A DNA stretch of 64,000 bases, taken from contig NZ_CP119391.1 in NCBI RefSeq assembly GCF_031886125.1, positions 248,001 to 312,000 of the forward strand, in the 5' to 3' direction. Source of the DNA: Halomonas piscis (GTDB lineage: Bacteria > Pseudomonadota > Gammaproteobacteria > Pseudomonadales > Halomonadaceae). Shown one piece after another: positions 54,518-63,274 of this stretch (within the stretch, counting starts at the first letter, position 1; each line of letters starts with the position of its first letter). The translations under genes were made by a program, and so were the position numbers. Under the pieces are notes generated by a model that saw only the letters and a program-made list of their open reading frames with translations, ran no database searches and was not told the origin of the DNA.

Positions 54518-55594
54518 CTAGCGCGCCAGAGACAAAAACCGGCAGCTCTGCACCAGGTTTTCGATTAGTTCCCCCGCCGGCATTTCGCGCGCCAGCGGGG
54601 CACCTTCTCCGGCCCAGTGGGCGGCGAATTCCGCGCTGTTGCCGGCCGTTGCGGCGGCGGCCAGCGCTTTTCCCGCCGCGTAGGCAATGGGGTAGTCGGG
54701 CAGTGCCGGGGCACCAAGCCGGTCAACGTCGGTGTGCATGCGGTTCACTATCCCCCGGGCGGGGCGGCCGGAGATGACGCTGGTGATTTGCGTATGGTGG
54801 CTGCGCTCGCTTTTCAGCGCCCGGCGGTGGGCCGTACCGGCGGCGGATTCCGGGCACAGAATAAAGGCTGTGCCCAGCTGAGCGCCGGCGGCGCCCAGAT
54901 CGAATACCGCTTCGATGCCTCGGCCATCCATGATGCCGCCGGCCGCAATCACCGGCAGGCGGCTCGCGGCGCCGATCAGGCGGGTAAGCGCCAGGCTGCC
55001 CATTTGCCGATCGCCCTTTTCGGGCGCGAAGACGCCCCGGTGCCCTCCGGCTTCGGCTCCTTGGGCAACGATGGCATCCACGCCCGCGGCTTCCACGGTG
55101 AGCGCCTCTTCCGGCGTCGTGGCACAGCCAAAAGTCACGATACCCGCTTTCTGAAGCGCGCGAATCCACTCCGCAGGCGGCAAGCCGAAGTGGAAGCTGA
55201 CGACCGCCGGCTTCTCTTCCAAAAGCATTTCCAGCGCCGGGCGGTTGTCGTTGAAGCTTGGGTAGGCGGCGGCCAGCCGGGGCGGGGCCTCGGCGTCGAA
55301 CTCTTCGAAAAAGGGCGCCAGGTAGCGTAGCCAGCGCGCCTCACAGGCCGCATCGGCAGCCGCTTCGCGGTGGCAGAACACGTTGACGTTGAACGGCTTT
55401 TCCGTGAGCGCCCGGGTGGCGGCAATCATCTCCCGAGCTCGTTCAGCCGAGCTTGCCCCAATGCCGATGGAGCCCAGCGCCCCGGCGTTGGAGACGGCCG
55501 CGGCAAGCTCAGGCGTCGACACGCCGACCATCGGCGCCTGGACAATGGGGTAGCGGACGTGGGCGAGTCTCGTCAGCGAATTGGAAAAGCTCAT
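54518..55594 (-). CDS. Nitronate monooxygenase (NMO/2-nitropropane dioxygenase family)
   Basis: The 358-residue FMN-dependent TIM-barrel enzyme has [20 protein letters not shown] at the N-terminus. [20 protein letters not shown] holds the catalytic His region, [20 protein letters not shown] and [17 protein letters not shown] bind phosphate and FMN. It oxidises nitronates such as propionate 3-nitronate. Its TAG stop lies within the CTAG target duplication of IS5 copy A. Confidence 0.9.
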   Translation of the reverse strand: MSFSNSLTRLAHVRYPIVQAPMVGVSTPELAAAVSNAGALGSIGIGASSAERAREMIAATRALTEKPFNVNVFCHREAAADAACEARWLRYLAPFFEEFDAEAPPRLAAAYPSFNDNRPALEMLLEEKPAVVSFHFGLPPAEWIRALQKAGIVTFGCATTPEEALTVEAAGVDAIVAQGAEAGGHRGVFAPEKGDRQMGSLALTRLIGAASRLPVIAAGGIMDGRGIEAVFDLGAAGAQLGTAFILCPESAAGTAHRRALKSERSHHTQITSVISGRPARGIVNRMHTDVDRLGAPALPDYPIAYAAGKALAAAATAGNSAEFAAHWAGEGAPLAREMPAGELIENLVQSCRFLSLAR

Positions 55595-55609
55595 GGTGCG
55601 TCCTCTGCT

Positions 55610-56473
55610 TTACGAGGGGGTGTCCTCTTCGGGGAAGCGCAGCGGCCCCAGGCTCTTTTTGACTTCCCTGAGCTGTTCGGCGAGCTTGGGGCCGCGGGTC
55701 TTGGCCACGCCTACGGCGAGCACGTCGACGAGCACCAGGTGCGCGATCCGCGAGCTCATGGGGGTGTAGATTTCGGTGTCTTCGAACACGTCGACGTAAA
55801 GCGCCAGGGTCACCTCCGCCGCCAGCGGCGAGCCGCTGGGGCACAGGCCGATGACGGTAGCGCCGGCTTCCCGGGCTAGGCGTACGCTTGCCACCAGCGC
55901 TCGGGTGCGCCCGGTCTGGGAGATGGCGACCACTACGTCGCCTTCCTTGAGCGTCACCGCCGACATGTTCTGCATGTGCGGGTCGGAGTAGGCGGAGGTG
56001 GAAATCTGCAGGCGGAAGAACTTGTGCTGGGCGTCCACGGCCACCGCGCCGGAGGCGCCAAAGCCGTAAAACTCCACCCGGTTGGCGCTGGCCAGGGCGT
56101 TGACTGCCTGCCCCAGCGCCTGGTTATCGATGCGGTCGCGTACCGAGAGCAGCGTGCCCACGGTGGAGTCGAAGATGCTGTGGGAAAACTCGGCCACGGA
56201 GTCGCTGTCGTTCATCGAAAACTGGGCGAACTGGCTGCCTGTGGCCAGCATCTGCGCCAGCCTGAGCTTGAAGTCCTGAAAGCCGGCGCAGCCCAGCGCC
56301 CGGCAGAAGCGCACCACGGTGGGCTCGCTGACCTTGGCTTCGGTAGCCAGGTCGACGATGCGCATGTGAATGACTTCCTCGGAGTTTCTCAGCACGAAGC
56401 GGGCCACTTTCTGCTCGGAGCGGCGCAGGTGCTCCATGCGGTGTCTCATTTCATCGAACAGGGCACGGCTCAC
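55610..56473 (-). CDS. hexR: HexR-type RpiR-family transcriptional regulator
   Basis: The 287-residue protein has an N-terminal HTH_6 domain (IVDLATEAKVSEPTVVRFCR) and a SIS sugar-isomerase domain (NRVEFYGFGASGAVAVDAQH, VVVAISQTGRTRALVASVRL) that binds KDPG in HexR. Length and sequence match HexR, which represses Entner-Doudoroff and central sugar genes. The start is GTG 56473 after GGGAG. No glucose gene is adjacent here; the nitronate monooxygenase follows 15 bp downstream. Confidence 0.87.
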   Translation of the reverse strand: MSRALFDEMRHRMEHLRRSEQKVARFVLRNSEEVIHMRIVDLATEAKVSEPTVVRFCRALGCAGFQDFKLRLAQMLATGSQFAQFSMNDSDSVAEFSHSIFDSTVGTLLSVRDRIDNQALGQAVNALASANRVEFYGFGASGAVAVDAQHKFFRLQISTSAYSDPHMQNMSAVTLKEGDVVVAISQTGRTRALVASVRLAREAGATVIGLCPSGSPLAAEVTLALYVDVFEDTEIYTPMSSRIAHLVLVDVLAVGVAKTRGPKLAEQLREVKKSLGPLRFPEEDTPS

Positions 56474-56717
56474 AGCGGGCTCCCGGGTTGTGGCAGCGGC
56501 GAAGGCTGCGGTGGCACATAAGGCAGCGGTAAAGACCGCCGCCTGCGAGTGGCAGGTGCGTTCCGCGGCATTATCGCACGTTTGGCGCAGCCGGCGGGAA
56601 GGCGCTGCGGCTGGCGGTTCGCCACGAGCTTTATCATTTTGCCCGCTGGGCTATAGTAATAACGGACGCTGTGATAAAGGAAGCCGTCATAAAGGAAGTT
56701 TCGGGAGGAACGTCGCT

Positions 56718-56939
56718 ATGCGTAACGTCGAACGTGTGACTTCGGTCAGGGCTCAGCTTCTCGATATTTTCATGGACATGGAGGTGGACGCCCACGAAAC
56801 CCGTCGCCGCAACTCCGCCCGGCGCCACCTACGCGCTCGGCGCGGCATCGAGATGCACCAGGAGGTCCGCACCCTTGCCCGACAGATTGCCGATCTTGCC
56901 GACCCGCTGGGAGACAAGGCTGACACCGGCCTCCATTGA
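56718..56939 (+). CDS. Small conserved-looking protein, function unknown
   Basis: The 73-residue basic/acidic protein starts at ATG 56718 with a strong GGAGGAA upstream. It reads as helices (RAQLLDIFMDMEVDAHETRR, GIEMHQEVRTLARQIADLAD) without membrane segments or cysteines. It is not recognised. It lies alone between hexR and the broken AI-2E gene. Confidence 0.6.
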   Translation: MRNVERVTSVRAQLLDIFMDMEVDAHETRRRNSARRHLRARRGIEMHQEVRTLARQIADLADPLGDKADTGLH

Positions 56940-57007
56940 GCCCGTCACCCATTGCTCAACACGCAAAAACGCTTCGCCGGCTATTGGCCGGCGGGGCCCG
57001 GATTCGG

Positions 57008-57730
57008 TCAATCGGATGCCTGTTCCTCGGAATAGCTTTCTCGTTCTGCATGACGTTCGGCAAGAAAATTGCCGAGCGGCTCCATGGCGCTGATATGGTC
57101 GCAGAACGTCTTGACCGCGACGAGCAAGGGCACCGCGACGATCATGCCGACTGCCGACCATAGCCATGCCCAGAAAGAGATAGCCAAAAACACCACCACG
57201 GAATTCAGCCGCAGGCTGCGGCCAATGAAATACGGCGTCACGAACTGGCCTTCAAGCGTGGTCAGTGCTAGATAAGCTCCGCCCACGACCAACGGCATAC
57301 CAAGCCAGGTAAACGAAACCAGCGCCACCGTCGCGGCGATGGCAACGCCTATGATGGCGCCAAGATACGGCACAAAATTGAACAAAAAAGCGATGATGCC
57401 AAAGATCAGCGGGCTGGGCATGCCGAGTGCCCACATGGCGAGGCCGACGGCAGTGCCAAGACCTGCATTAATAACCGTGATGGTGAGCAGGTAGCGTGAC
57501 AGCTGCCGCTCGATCGCCTGAGCGATCTGCTTGGCACGGCGCTTGTCGCGCAGGTTGGGCAATGTATGCACAATTTTTTCGTAAAACATATCTCCCGAAG
57601 CAAGAAGAAAGATCAATAGCACCAGGGTGAAGATAACTTGCCCGAGATACACCGGGCCCAGGCTGACGAGGCGCTCGGTGATGCTAACGCCCTGGGTTTC
57701 GACTTTCTGGACGCCATCAGCGCTTGAATC
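57008..57730 (-). pseudogene. AI-2E/PerM-family transporter, 3' part only
   Basis: About 240 C-terminal residues of an AI-2E family permease remain: LGPVYLGQVIFTLVLLIFLL, NLRDKRRAKQIAQAIERQLS, and the signature FNFVPYLGAIIGVAIAATVA plus LEGQFVTPYFIGRSLRLN. The frame is cut at the left end of the IS4-family element. The N-terminal half is not on the other side of that element, so it was deleted, not just separated. The open frame continues into the IS, but that part is not transporter sequence. Confidence 0.85.
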
Positions 57731-59067
57731 CTGAGGAATCCCCATGAAATGGGTAATAAAATCAGCATGATAGGATTGAAAAAGCCTGCATGAGTCATGC
57801 ATGTTGTGAGTTACGACACACAACAACATGCGAAGGAGACCCATGCAGGCCCCTCGATTCTTGCATAACTTGCTGACGTCTTCACTCTCCGTGATCCATG
57901 CCAAGCGGCTACAGACCGTCCTCGATACCGTTGGCGCTCTGCTGGGCGAGCGACGTCTGGGATTAACGGCCATTGGCCGTGCGTTGCCGAGCTCGACGGA
58001 TGCCAAGCACGCCATCAAACGAGTCGATCGACTATTAGGCAACCCTCACCTTCATCAGGAACGACCGCTGTTCTATTGGCTCATGGCCTCGCTGCTGATC
58101 GGCCATACAACGCGCCCACTGATTCTGGTGGACTGGTCGCCGATTGATGACCGCGGCAGGCATTTCCTGCTGCGTGCGGCGGTGCCCTTCGCCGGGCGAT
58201 CGCTGCCCATCTTCGAGAAGGTTCATCACAAGGAAGGATGCCCATACTGTGAAGCCTATCTGCTGGATGCGCTGGCAAGGATCCTGCCCGACAAGGCCAC
58301 GCCGATCCTGGTGACCGATGCCGGCTTTCGTAACCCGTGGTTTCGGGCCGTTGAAGCGCGCGGCTGGTATATCGTTGGACGGGTCCGTCAGCCCGCCCGT
58401 TACCAGGCGTCAGGCGAAGCATGGCAACCCGTGAAGACCCTGTTTCAACACGCGACATCGGAACCGCAGGCGTGGGGCTCCGTCCGGATCGCCGAAAACC
58501 ATCCGTTCCGCGCTCAGATGGTGCTCTATTATCGACCGCCACGGGGACGTAAGCATCGCAATAAACAAGGCCGGATCTCTCGGGACGGCGGCAGCCGGAC
58601 GATCGCCCGGCGTCAGCAGGAGCCCTGGGTGCTGGTCAGCAATCTGCCGGACCGCTCAACGCTGGCGAATAAAGTGGTAACGATCTACCGACAGCGCATG
58701 CAGATTGAGGAAGGGTTCCGCGATGTCAAAAGTCCCTTGTTCGGGCTGGGCTTCGGCATGCATCAGTCTCGCCAGGGCAAGCGCATCGAGGTCCTGCTGC
58801 TGATCGCCATGTTGGCGAACGTGGCCATGATGGTGGCCGGCCTGGATGTCCGAGCCCGGGGGCAACAGCGGCGCTATCAGAGCAACAGTATCCGGCACCG
58901 GAGCGTGCTTTCCGTGTGGCGCCTGGGCTTGGAATGTCTTCGTCGTCATCAACCCGACGCCGTGCCTTGGCCTGCTTGGACAACCCTCCGAGCACGACTT
59001 CGCGAGGAAGTCAGGGAGCAGAGCCTATGCGGCGAGTAGCAACATATTCGTGGGGATTCGTCAGGAT
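57728..59067 (+). mobile_element. IS4-family insertion sequence
   Basis: Terminal repeats ATCCTGAGGAATCCCCA (left, from 57728) and ATCCTGACGAATCCCCA (opposite strand, from 59067) bracket the transposase gene. The flanking bases differ (CAGCGCTTGA before, TTAACGGGGT after), so there is no target duplication. The left side is a broken AI-2E gene and the right side is unrelated DNA, which points to a deletion or rearrangement through this element. Confidence 0.85.
57843..59039 (+). CDS. IS4-family transposase
   Basis: The 398-residue DDE transposase starts at ATG 57843 after GGAG. LILVDWSPIDDRGRHFLLRA has the first Asp, ILVTDAGFRNPWFRAVEARG the second, and YRQRMQIEEGFRDVKSPLFG the Y-x2-R-x3-E signature of IS4. 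It appears intact. Related sequences are usual in Halomonas and other gammaproteobacteria (recall, not searched). Confidence 0.92.
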   Translation: MQAPRFLHNLLTSSLSVIHAKRLQTVLDTVGALLGERRLGLTAIGRALPSSTDAKHAIKRVDRLLGNPHLHQERPLFYWLMASLLIGHTTRPLILVDWSPIDDRGRHFLLRAAVPFAGRSLPIFEKVHHKEGCPYCEAYLLDALARILPDKATPILVTDAGFRNPWFRAVEARGWYIVGRVRQPARYQASGEAWQPVKTLFQHATSEPQAWGSVRIAENHPFRAQMVLYYRPPRGRKHRNKQGRISRDGGSRTIARRQQEPWVLVSNLPDRSTLANKVVTIYRQRMQIEEGFRDVKSPLFGLGFGMHQSRQGKRIEVLLLIAMLANVAMMVAGLDVRARGQQRRYQSNSIRHRSVLSVWRLGLECLRRHQPDAVPWPAWTTLRARLREEVREQSLCGE

Positions 59068-59384
59068 TTAACGGGGTGGAGAAATAAAATCCTTTTATTC
59101 CAATGTTTTTGTGGGAGTTACATTCAGGCAGAGGTGCATTGACTAGACTAGAGCAGGTAGGAAAACAGCCGCTTGCGCCATGCAGGTGAAGCATCTATTG
59201 TCCACAAGCTCAGGCCGGCGACGCCGGTGCCAGAAACGAACGCAACGAAGACAGAGAGCCCTAGCTCAGCGACGACTGCCGCCTATTGACTGAATATTCC
59301 TGGCCCTTGTTTGTGGCCCAATGAAGGCGAACTACCCTGATACTTTTACCGTCCAAGAGCACATTACTTAGGAGGCTTAATACT
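59068..59384. other. Left part of the integrative-element segment, no gene
   Basis: About 317 bp between the IS4 right end and the first small gene. It has lower GC than the core. It contains a short GC-rich hairpin (CCGGC-GAC-GCCGG near 59214) and a single DnaA-box-like TTGTCCACA at 59198-59206. No gene is supported. Promoter elements for the downstream genes are likely here but cannot be placed with confidence. Confidence 0.4.
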
Positions 59385-59531
59385 ATGAAATTGACTACGA
59401 AACCATCAGTGACTCTGGCCCGTATCGCTTGGCCTGTGGGAGCCCTGAAAGGGGCATTACGTACCACAGTTCAAGGAGTTATTGCTCATGAATGCTTCAC
59501 ACCTATCTCACCACATGGCGGATCACGCTGA
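59385..59531 (+). CDS. Small 48-residue protein, first gene of the island segment
   Basis: The frame begins with ATG 59385, which has an excellent AGGAGG nine bases upstream, and reads MKLTTKPSVTLARIAWPVGA then LKGALRTTVQGVIAHECFTP and ISPHGGSR. It is basic and partly amphipathic and has no known motif. Its last 44 bases overlap, in another frame, the start of the next gene, which has its own AAGGAG. Overlap plus two strong ribosome sites suggest a coupled pair. It could also be a leader peptide. Confidence 0.5.
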   Translation: MKLTTKPSVTLARIAWPVGALKGALRTTVQGVIAHECFTPISPHGGSR

Positions 59532-59707
59532 ACCATCGCTAATCACCATCACTCGCACTAGTGATGGCCTACCCTTGGAGCAAGTGTATGGCGTTGAAGA
59601 CCGTCATTCTTGCTGTCAGGACAACCCTACCCCTCAGGACCTCGGTGCTGAAGGTGCAGGTCATGAATCTGAACTGCCTTCGGATACTTTCTCCGGCAGT
59701 GACCTAG
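59488..59707 (+). pseudogene. Unknown island protein, 5' part split by IS5 copy B
   Basis: ATG 59488 follows AAGGAG by nine bases. The 72 codons before the CTAG duplication encode an acidic, low-complexity N-terminus (MNASHLSHHMADHAEPSLIT ... DRHSCCQDNPTPQDLG ... SDTFSGSDL). Removing 59708-60566 (the IS plus one CTAG copy, 859 bp) joins this frame to 60567-61294 exactly in phase, giving one protein of 315 residues. So this is the 5' exon-like half of an insertionally inactivated gene. Confidence 0.8.
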
Positions 59708-60562
59708 GGTCTGTTGACGTTTCATGGCAGGGGTATTGGCAGGATAGGGGCAAGCTCACAGAATAAAGGTTCCTAAGCCAACAAACTGCAAGCCTGCCAT
59801 GCCCCGACAAATGCTCACGGATGAACACTGGCCGAAGCTGAAATCTATCCTGCTTCAACAAGGTATTTATGACAAGACCGATCTGCGTACCACGGTGGAA
59901 GGCATCCTTTATCGGATGCGAACCGGCTGCCCGTGGCGGGACCTACCGGAGGCGTTTGGCCCCTGGAACACGGTCTACAAGCGCTTCAACGCCTGGTCAG
60001 CGAGTGGAAAGCTGATGAGGATTTTCATCTCTCTGGTGGAAGATCCTGATGTCGAGTGGCTATTTATTGATGGTTCCTACGTCAAGGCTCACCAAGATAG
60101 CACTGGGGCTGCCACGGAAGATGCAGAAGCCATTGGCAAAAGTCGTGCAGGCAATACCAGCAAGATCCACTTGGCCGTGGATGCTTATGGGTTGCCGATC
60201 GCCTTCAGAATAACCGGGGGTGAAGTGCACGACAGCACGGAAGCCCAGGCATTGATTGACGGTTTGCCGGCAGGTGACGCGCTGGTGGCTGACAAAGGCT
60301 ATGACAGTGAACGTATCCGTGAGCAGGTCGAAGCCAAAGGAATGGCTGCCGTCATTCCACGCAGGCGTAACTCGAAAAAAGGAAATGCCAATCTGGACAG
60401 AGGGTTATATCGCTACCGGCATCTGGTTGAGAATGCCTTTGCTCGATTGAAACCGTATCGCGCCATTGCGACGCGCTACGATAAGCTCAAACGAAATTAC
60501 GAAAGCATGGTGGCCTTGGCATGCGGCTTTTTATGGCTACCAATGTGAAACGTCAACAGGCC
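59708..60562 (+). mobile_element. IS5-family insertion sequence, copy B (855 bp)
   Basis: Ends GGTCTGTTGACGTTTCA and, on the opposite strand, GGCCTGTTGACGTTTCA, with CTAG duplications at 59704-59707 and 60563-60566. It has the same length as copy A (53663-54517) and opposite orientation. It interrupts the unknown island gene. Confidence 0.92.
59799..60548 (+). CDS. IS5-family transposase, copy B
   Basis: The 249-residue transposase is the same type as copy A, with the same three catalytic segments (FIDGSYVKAHQDS, ADKGYDSERIREQ, HLVENAFARLKPYRAIATRY). Differences such as WPKLKSILL for WSKLKPILL and RRRNSKKG for RKRNSKKG show divergence. It appears intact and able to act on both copies. Confidence 0.92.
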   Translation: MPRQMLTDEHWPKLKSILLQQGIYDKTDLRTTVEGILYRMRTGCPWRDLPEAFGPWNTVYKRFNAWSASGKLMRIFISLVEDPDVEWLFIDGSYVKAHQDSTGAATEDAEAIGKSRAGNTSKIHLAVDAYGLPIAFRITGGEVHDSTEAQALIDGLPAGDALVADKGYDSERIREQVEAKGMAAVIPRRRNSKKGNANLDRGLYRYRHLVENAFARLKPYRAIATRYDKLKRNYESMVALACGFLWLPM

Positions 60563-60566
60563 CTAG

Positions 60567-61294
60567 AAAACCGTCTCGATGCAGTCCTGTCCCACAGCGG
60601 TCATGGACCAGACAACGTCGCCATCAAGACGGTGTTCAAGGCTGCCATCACGCAGATGATGGCGTTGAGCCACCGTGGTCAGCCAACCAAAGCACCCCTG
60701 CTGGGCCCACAGGGCTACCCGGTAGCAGCGCTATGCCGTGAGCTGGTGGAACCGGGGAACGAGACCCCCTTTCCGCTGCCTATCACGGGCCTGGAGAGCG
60801 TCAATGGCCTGGATAGCTTTCGGGACCTACACGCCTCTATTCGCAACGAAGACCTTGTTGTTGTTACCACGCCGCGCCAGGGAAGCATCGCCAAGGAGCT
60901 TGCCAGCATCCGCGCCAAGTTTGGGTGCTATGCGCCAATCATGGTCGTCAAACATCATGGTAGCAAGGTTGAACCAGCGCTTCAGTATGCTCCCGATGGC
61001 GCGAAAGGCATCAACGTCGTGTACCCCGATCTACCCCGCCTCATGGAAGAGGCCCGGGACCTCGCCAGCATGCTTCGTCCCGAGCTGATGTCGCTCATGC
61101 ACCGTGTCAGCGAACGTTGGACAACGGAGCGGGTGAGCACTCGCAACGTTGACGCCCATGACGGGATTCGCTGGCTGTGGCTGGTCGCGGATGAGCTGGG
61201 CCTATCGTCGTCCCAGATGGATGACCTCAGCTGGACGATGCACATCAACTCCCGGTATTGCCGCCAATCCAGGGATCTTCTGGTCCGCATTTAA
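60567..61294 (+). pseudogene. Unknown island protein, 3' part split by IS5 copy B
   Basis: The 242 codons continue the 59488 frame (ENRLDAVLSHSGHGPDNVAI ... ALSHRGQPTKAPLLGPQGYP ... HASIRNEDLVVVTTPRQGSI ... VDAHDGIRWLWLVADELGLS). A local ATG at 60521 inside the IS could start a hybrid of about 257 residues, so some product is possible. The sequence matches no family I know; it has no Walker, nuclease or zinc motif that I can see. It lies 83 bp upstream of the helicase gene, same strand, so the two are probably one operon. Confidence 0.75.
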
Positions 61295-61377
61295 CTTACA
61301 AGAACAACCTGTGAAGCAGGGGGCTGTCTGGCCCCCTGGTAGCCAACTACGTCTAGAAAAAAGAAACCGGTGGACAA

Positions 61378-63126
61378 ATGGAAAGTAAAGATCGCACTCA
61401 AGACAACATTCAGACCAATAATTCCGCCCAGAAGCCGCTGAAGAAGGTTGGAAAGAAGAAAGTGAGTCAGGAGGACCAGCAACGCCTGGACAACATGCGT
61501 CGTCCCAGTAAGGCCAGCAAAGTATGCTCACCCAGGGCAGCGGATAAGAAGGCCGGGGAAGGTTACGTTGCACCTAAGCCAGCCCAGCAGCCCAGAAGGA
61601 AGGGTAGCTCTTCCGGTAAGAAGAAGGAGGAGGAGCTGACGAGTAGCGCCAAGGTGAAGATTCTCGTAGAAGAGTTTTATGATCTGGTGTACGACAACCG
61701 AACGGACCAGGCTCTGGTGCTTGAGAAGCAAGGTAACCGCATCGCCAGGCCTCTAGAAAGCAAGGAAGTCATTAGCCTTATGTTTATCGAGCTAATGGAG
61801 CAAGGGGAGGACATTCCATGGGATGTCGTCGAAAAATTTTGCAAGGTTATCGGTCAAAAAGTCAAGTACCTAGGAGAAGAGGTAAGATCGTATACGAATG
61901 TGGCCTATGGGGAAAATAATCGCAAGCGGATCATCGATCTTAGGCAAAGAAGTGGTGTGCTTGCGGTGCTAGAAGATGGCGAGGTAAAGATGGTAGAGGA
62001 AGGTGAGCCTACCATCATGCTTCGACTGCCTGCCATGGCGCCTTATCCTCTTCCGGCTACTACACCTGATCCCGATCTTGATGGGCTCAACCATCTCATC
62101 GAAATCATCAATACACCGGAAGAAGAGCAGTACCTCATCCTGTGCTGGATGGCGTATGTACTATCACACCCATTGGACCCTATGGTGTCTCAAGTATTTC
62201 TTGTCTTGCTTGGTGGTCAAGGTGCAGGCAAGAGCTCCTTCTCAAAATGGATCCTCCGACGCTTTGTCGACCCGAGCAAGATCAGTGTGTCTGAGCTGCC
62301 GAAGAATATGGATGATCTGGCGGTAGCTAGCAATTTCACGTATATGGTAATCCTCGATAACCTCCGGGATTTGCCTGTAAACAGCAGTGATCGACTTTGT
62401 CGGATGTCTACCGGGGGAGAGTCGCTAAAGCGACAGCTTTACTCCGATGGAAACGCTTTTGTGTCAAGTCTTCAGGCACCACTGGTGATTAACGGAATTG
62501 TCAATCCGGTGACGGAACCTGACCTCAGTAGTCGATGCCTGTTCGTGCACTTCCAAGCCTTAGGCGAGGGGGAGCGCATCACTGAGAAAGAGATGGTCAA
62601 CCATCTTGAAGCCCATGAAGGTGAAATTTTTCGTGCGCTGCTGGAACTGGCTGCCCAGGCCCTGAATATCGTGGATGATGTAGTACCCAAACGGCCTCAA
62701 AGGATGCTGGATTTTTCCCGTTGGCTCGCCGCTTGCGAGCAGGTCATGGGCCTAGAAGTTGGCTACTTGGAAGATGCCTACGCCATTAATCAGGCACACG
62801 CCTACGAGTCGTCGATCGGTGAGAAGCCGCTGGCCAATGCCCTCTACAACTTCGCGTTGCTGTACTGTCTCGATGAGCCTTGGATGGGGACCTGTGGGGA
62901 TCTGCTGCCGCTGCTGGAAGAGCTGGTTTCCGATCGGGACATCCGCGCGCACTTCAATGAGTTCCCGCATAACGCGGCATCTCTGGGACGTCGCTTCACC
63001 CAGCATGCCGCCTCACTGGATGCCCTTGGGGTCAAGCTGGAGCGTCTGCCCCGTAGCCGCAATCGCCAGGTCAAGATCTCGCTCAAGGCTGATTGCCCGC
63101 GTCTTGCCGAGCTAACGCAAGACTAA
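61378..63126 (+). CDS. P4/SF3-like helicase-ATPase of an integrative element
   Basis: The 582-residue protein has a Lys/Ser/Gln-rich, probably disordered N-terminus (1-90). A central AAA-like ATPase follows: Walker A GGQGAGKSS (279-287, K285) and Walker B-like YMVILDN (D327), then LCRMSTGGESLKRQLYSDGN and LVINGIVNPVTEPDLSSRCL with a likely sensor/Arg region. This is the pattern of phage and satellite replicative helicases (D5/P4 type), including the DUF5906-like group. No primase motif is seen upstream. It lies just before a terminator (63137) and an integrase gene. Confidence 0.8.
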   Translation: MESKDRTQDNIQTNNSAQKPLKKVGKKKVSQEDQQRLDNMRRPSKASKVCSPRAADKKAGEGYVAPKPAQQPRRKGSSSGKKKEEELTSSAKVKILVEEFYDLVYDNRTDQALVLEKQGNRIARPLESKEVISLMFIELMEQGEDIPWDVVEKFCKVIGQKVKYLGEEVRSYTNVAYGENNRKRIIDLRQRSGVLAVLEDGEVKMVEEGEPTIMLRLPAMAPYPLPATTPDPDLDGLNHLIEIINTPEEEQYLILCWMAYVLSHPLDPMVSQVFLVLLGGQGAGKSSFSKWILRRFVDPSKISVSELPKNMDDLAVASNFTYMVILDNLRDLPVNSSDRLCRMSTGGESLKRQLYSDGNAFVSSLQAPLVINGIVNPVTEPDLSSRCLFVHFQALGEGERITEKEMVNHLEAHEGEIFRALLELAAQALNIVDDVVPKRPQRMLDFSRWLAACEQVMGLEVGYLEDAYAINQAHAYESSIGEKPLANALYNFALLYCLDEPWMGTCGDLLPLLEELVSDRDIRAHFNEFPHNAASLGRRFTQHAASLDALGVKLERLPRSRNRQVKISLKADCPRLAELTQD

Positions 63127-63136
63127 CCCGCCTGGA

Positions 63137-63165
63137 GGGGCTGTGGATCATCCGCAGCCCCTTTT
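63137..63165 (+). terminator. Rho-independent terminator after the helicase gene
   Basis: GGGGCTGTGGAT and ATCCGCAGCCCC form a 12-bp stem (one G-T pair) with a very tight loop, followed by TTTT. It is 11 bp after the helicase stop and separates that operon from the integrase gene. Confidence 0.85.
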
Positions 63166-63274
63166 ATCCCGTTGTCACCCTACCGATCGGCCTGGCCACT
63201 GCGTCGGGTCGTCGGGTGTCGACGGGTACCGCCGAGACTTTCTTTTATCGTGTCACCACCGGTCAGGAGGAGAT

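Noticed and set aside
59198..59206. DnaA-box-like TTGTCCACA that could mark an origin near the helicase
   Set aside because: A single site with one mismatch and no iterons or AT-rich unwinding stretch is not enough for an origin.
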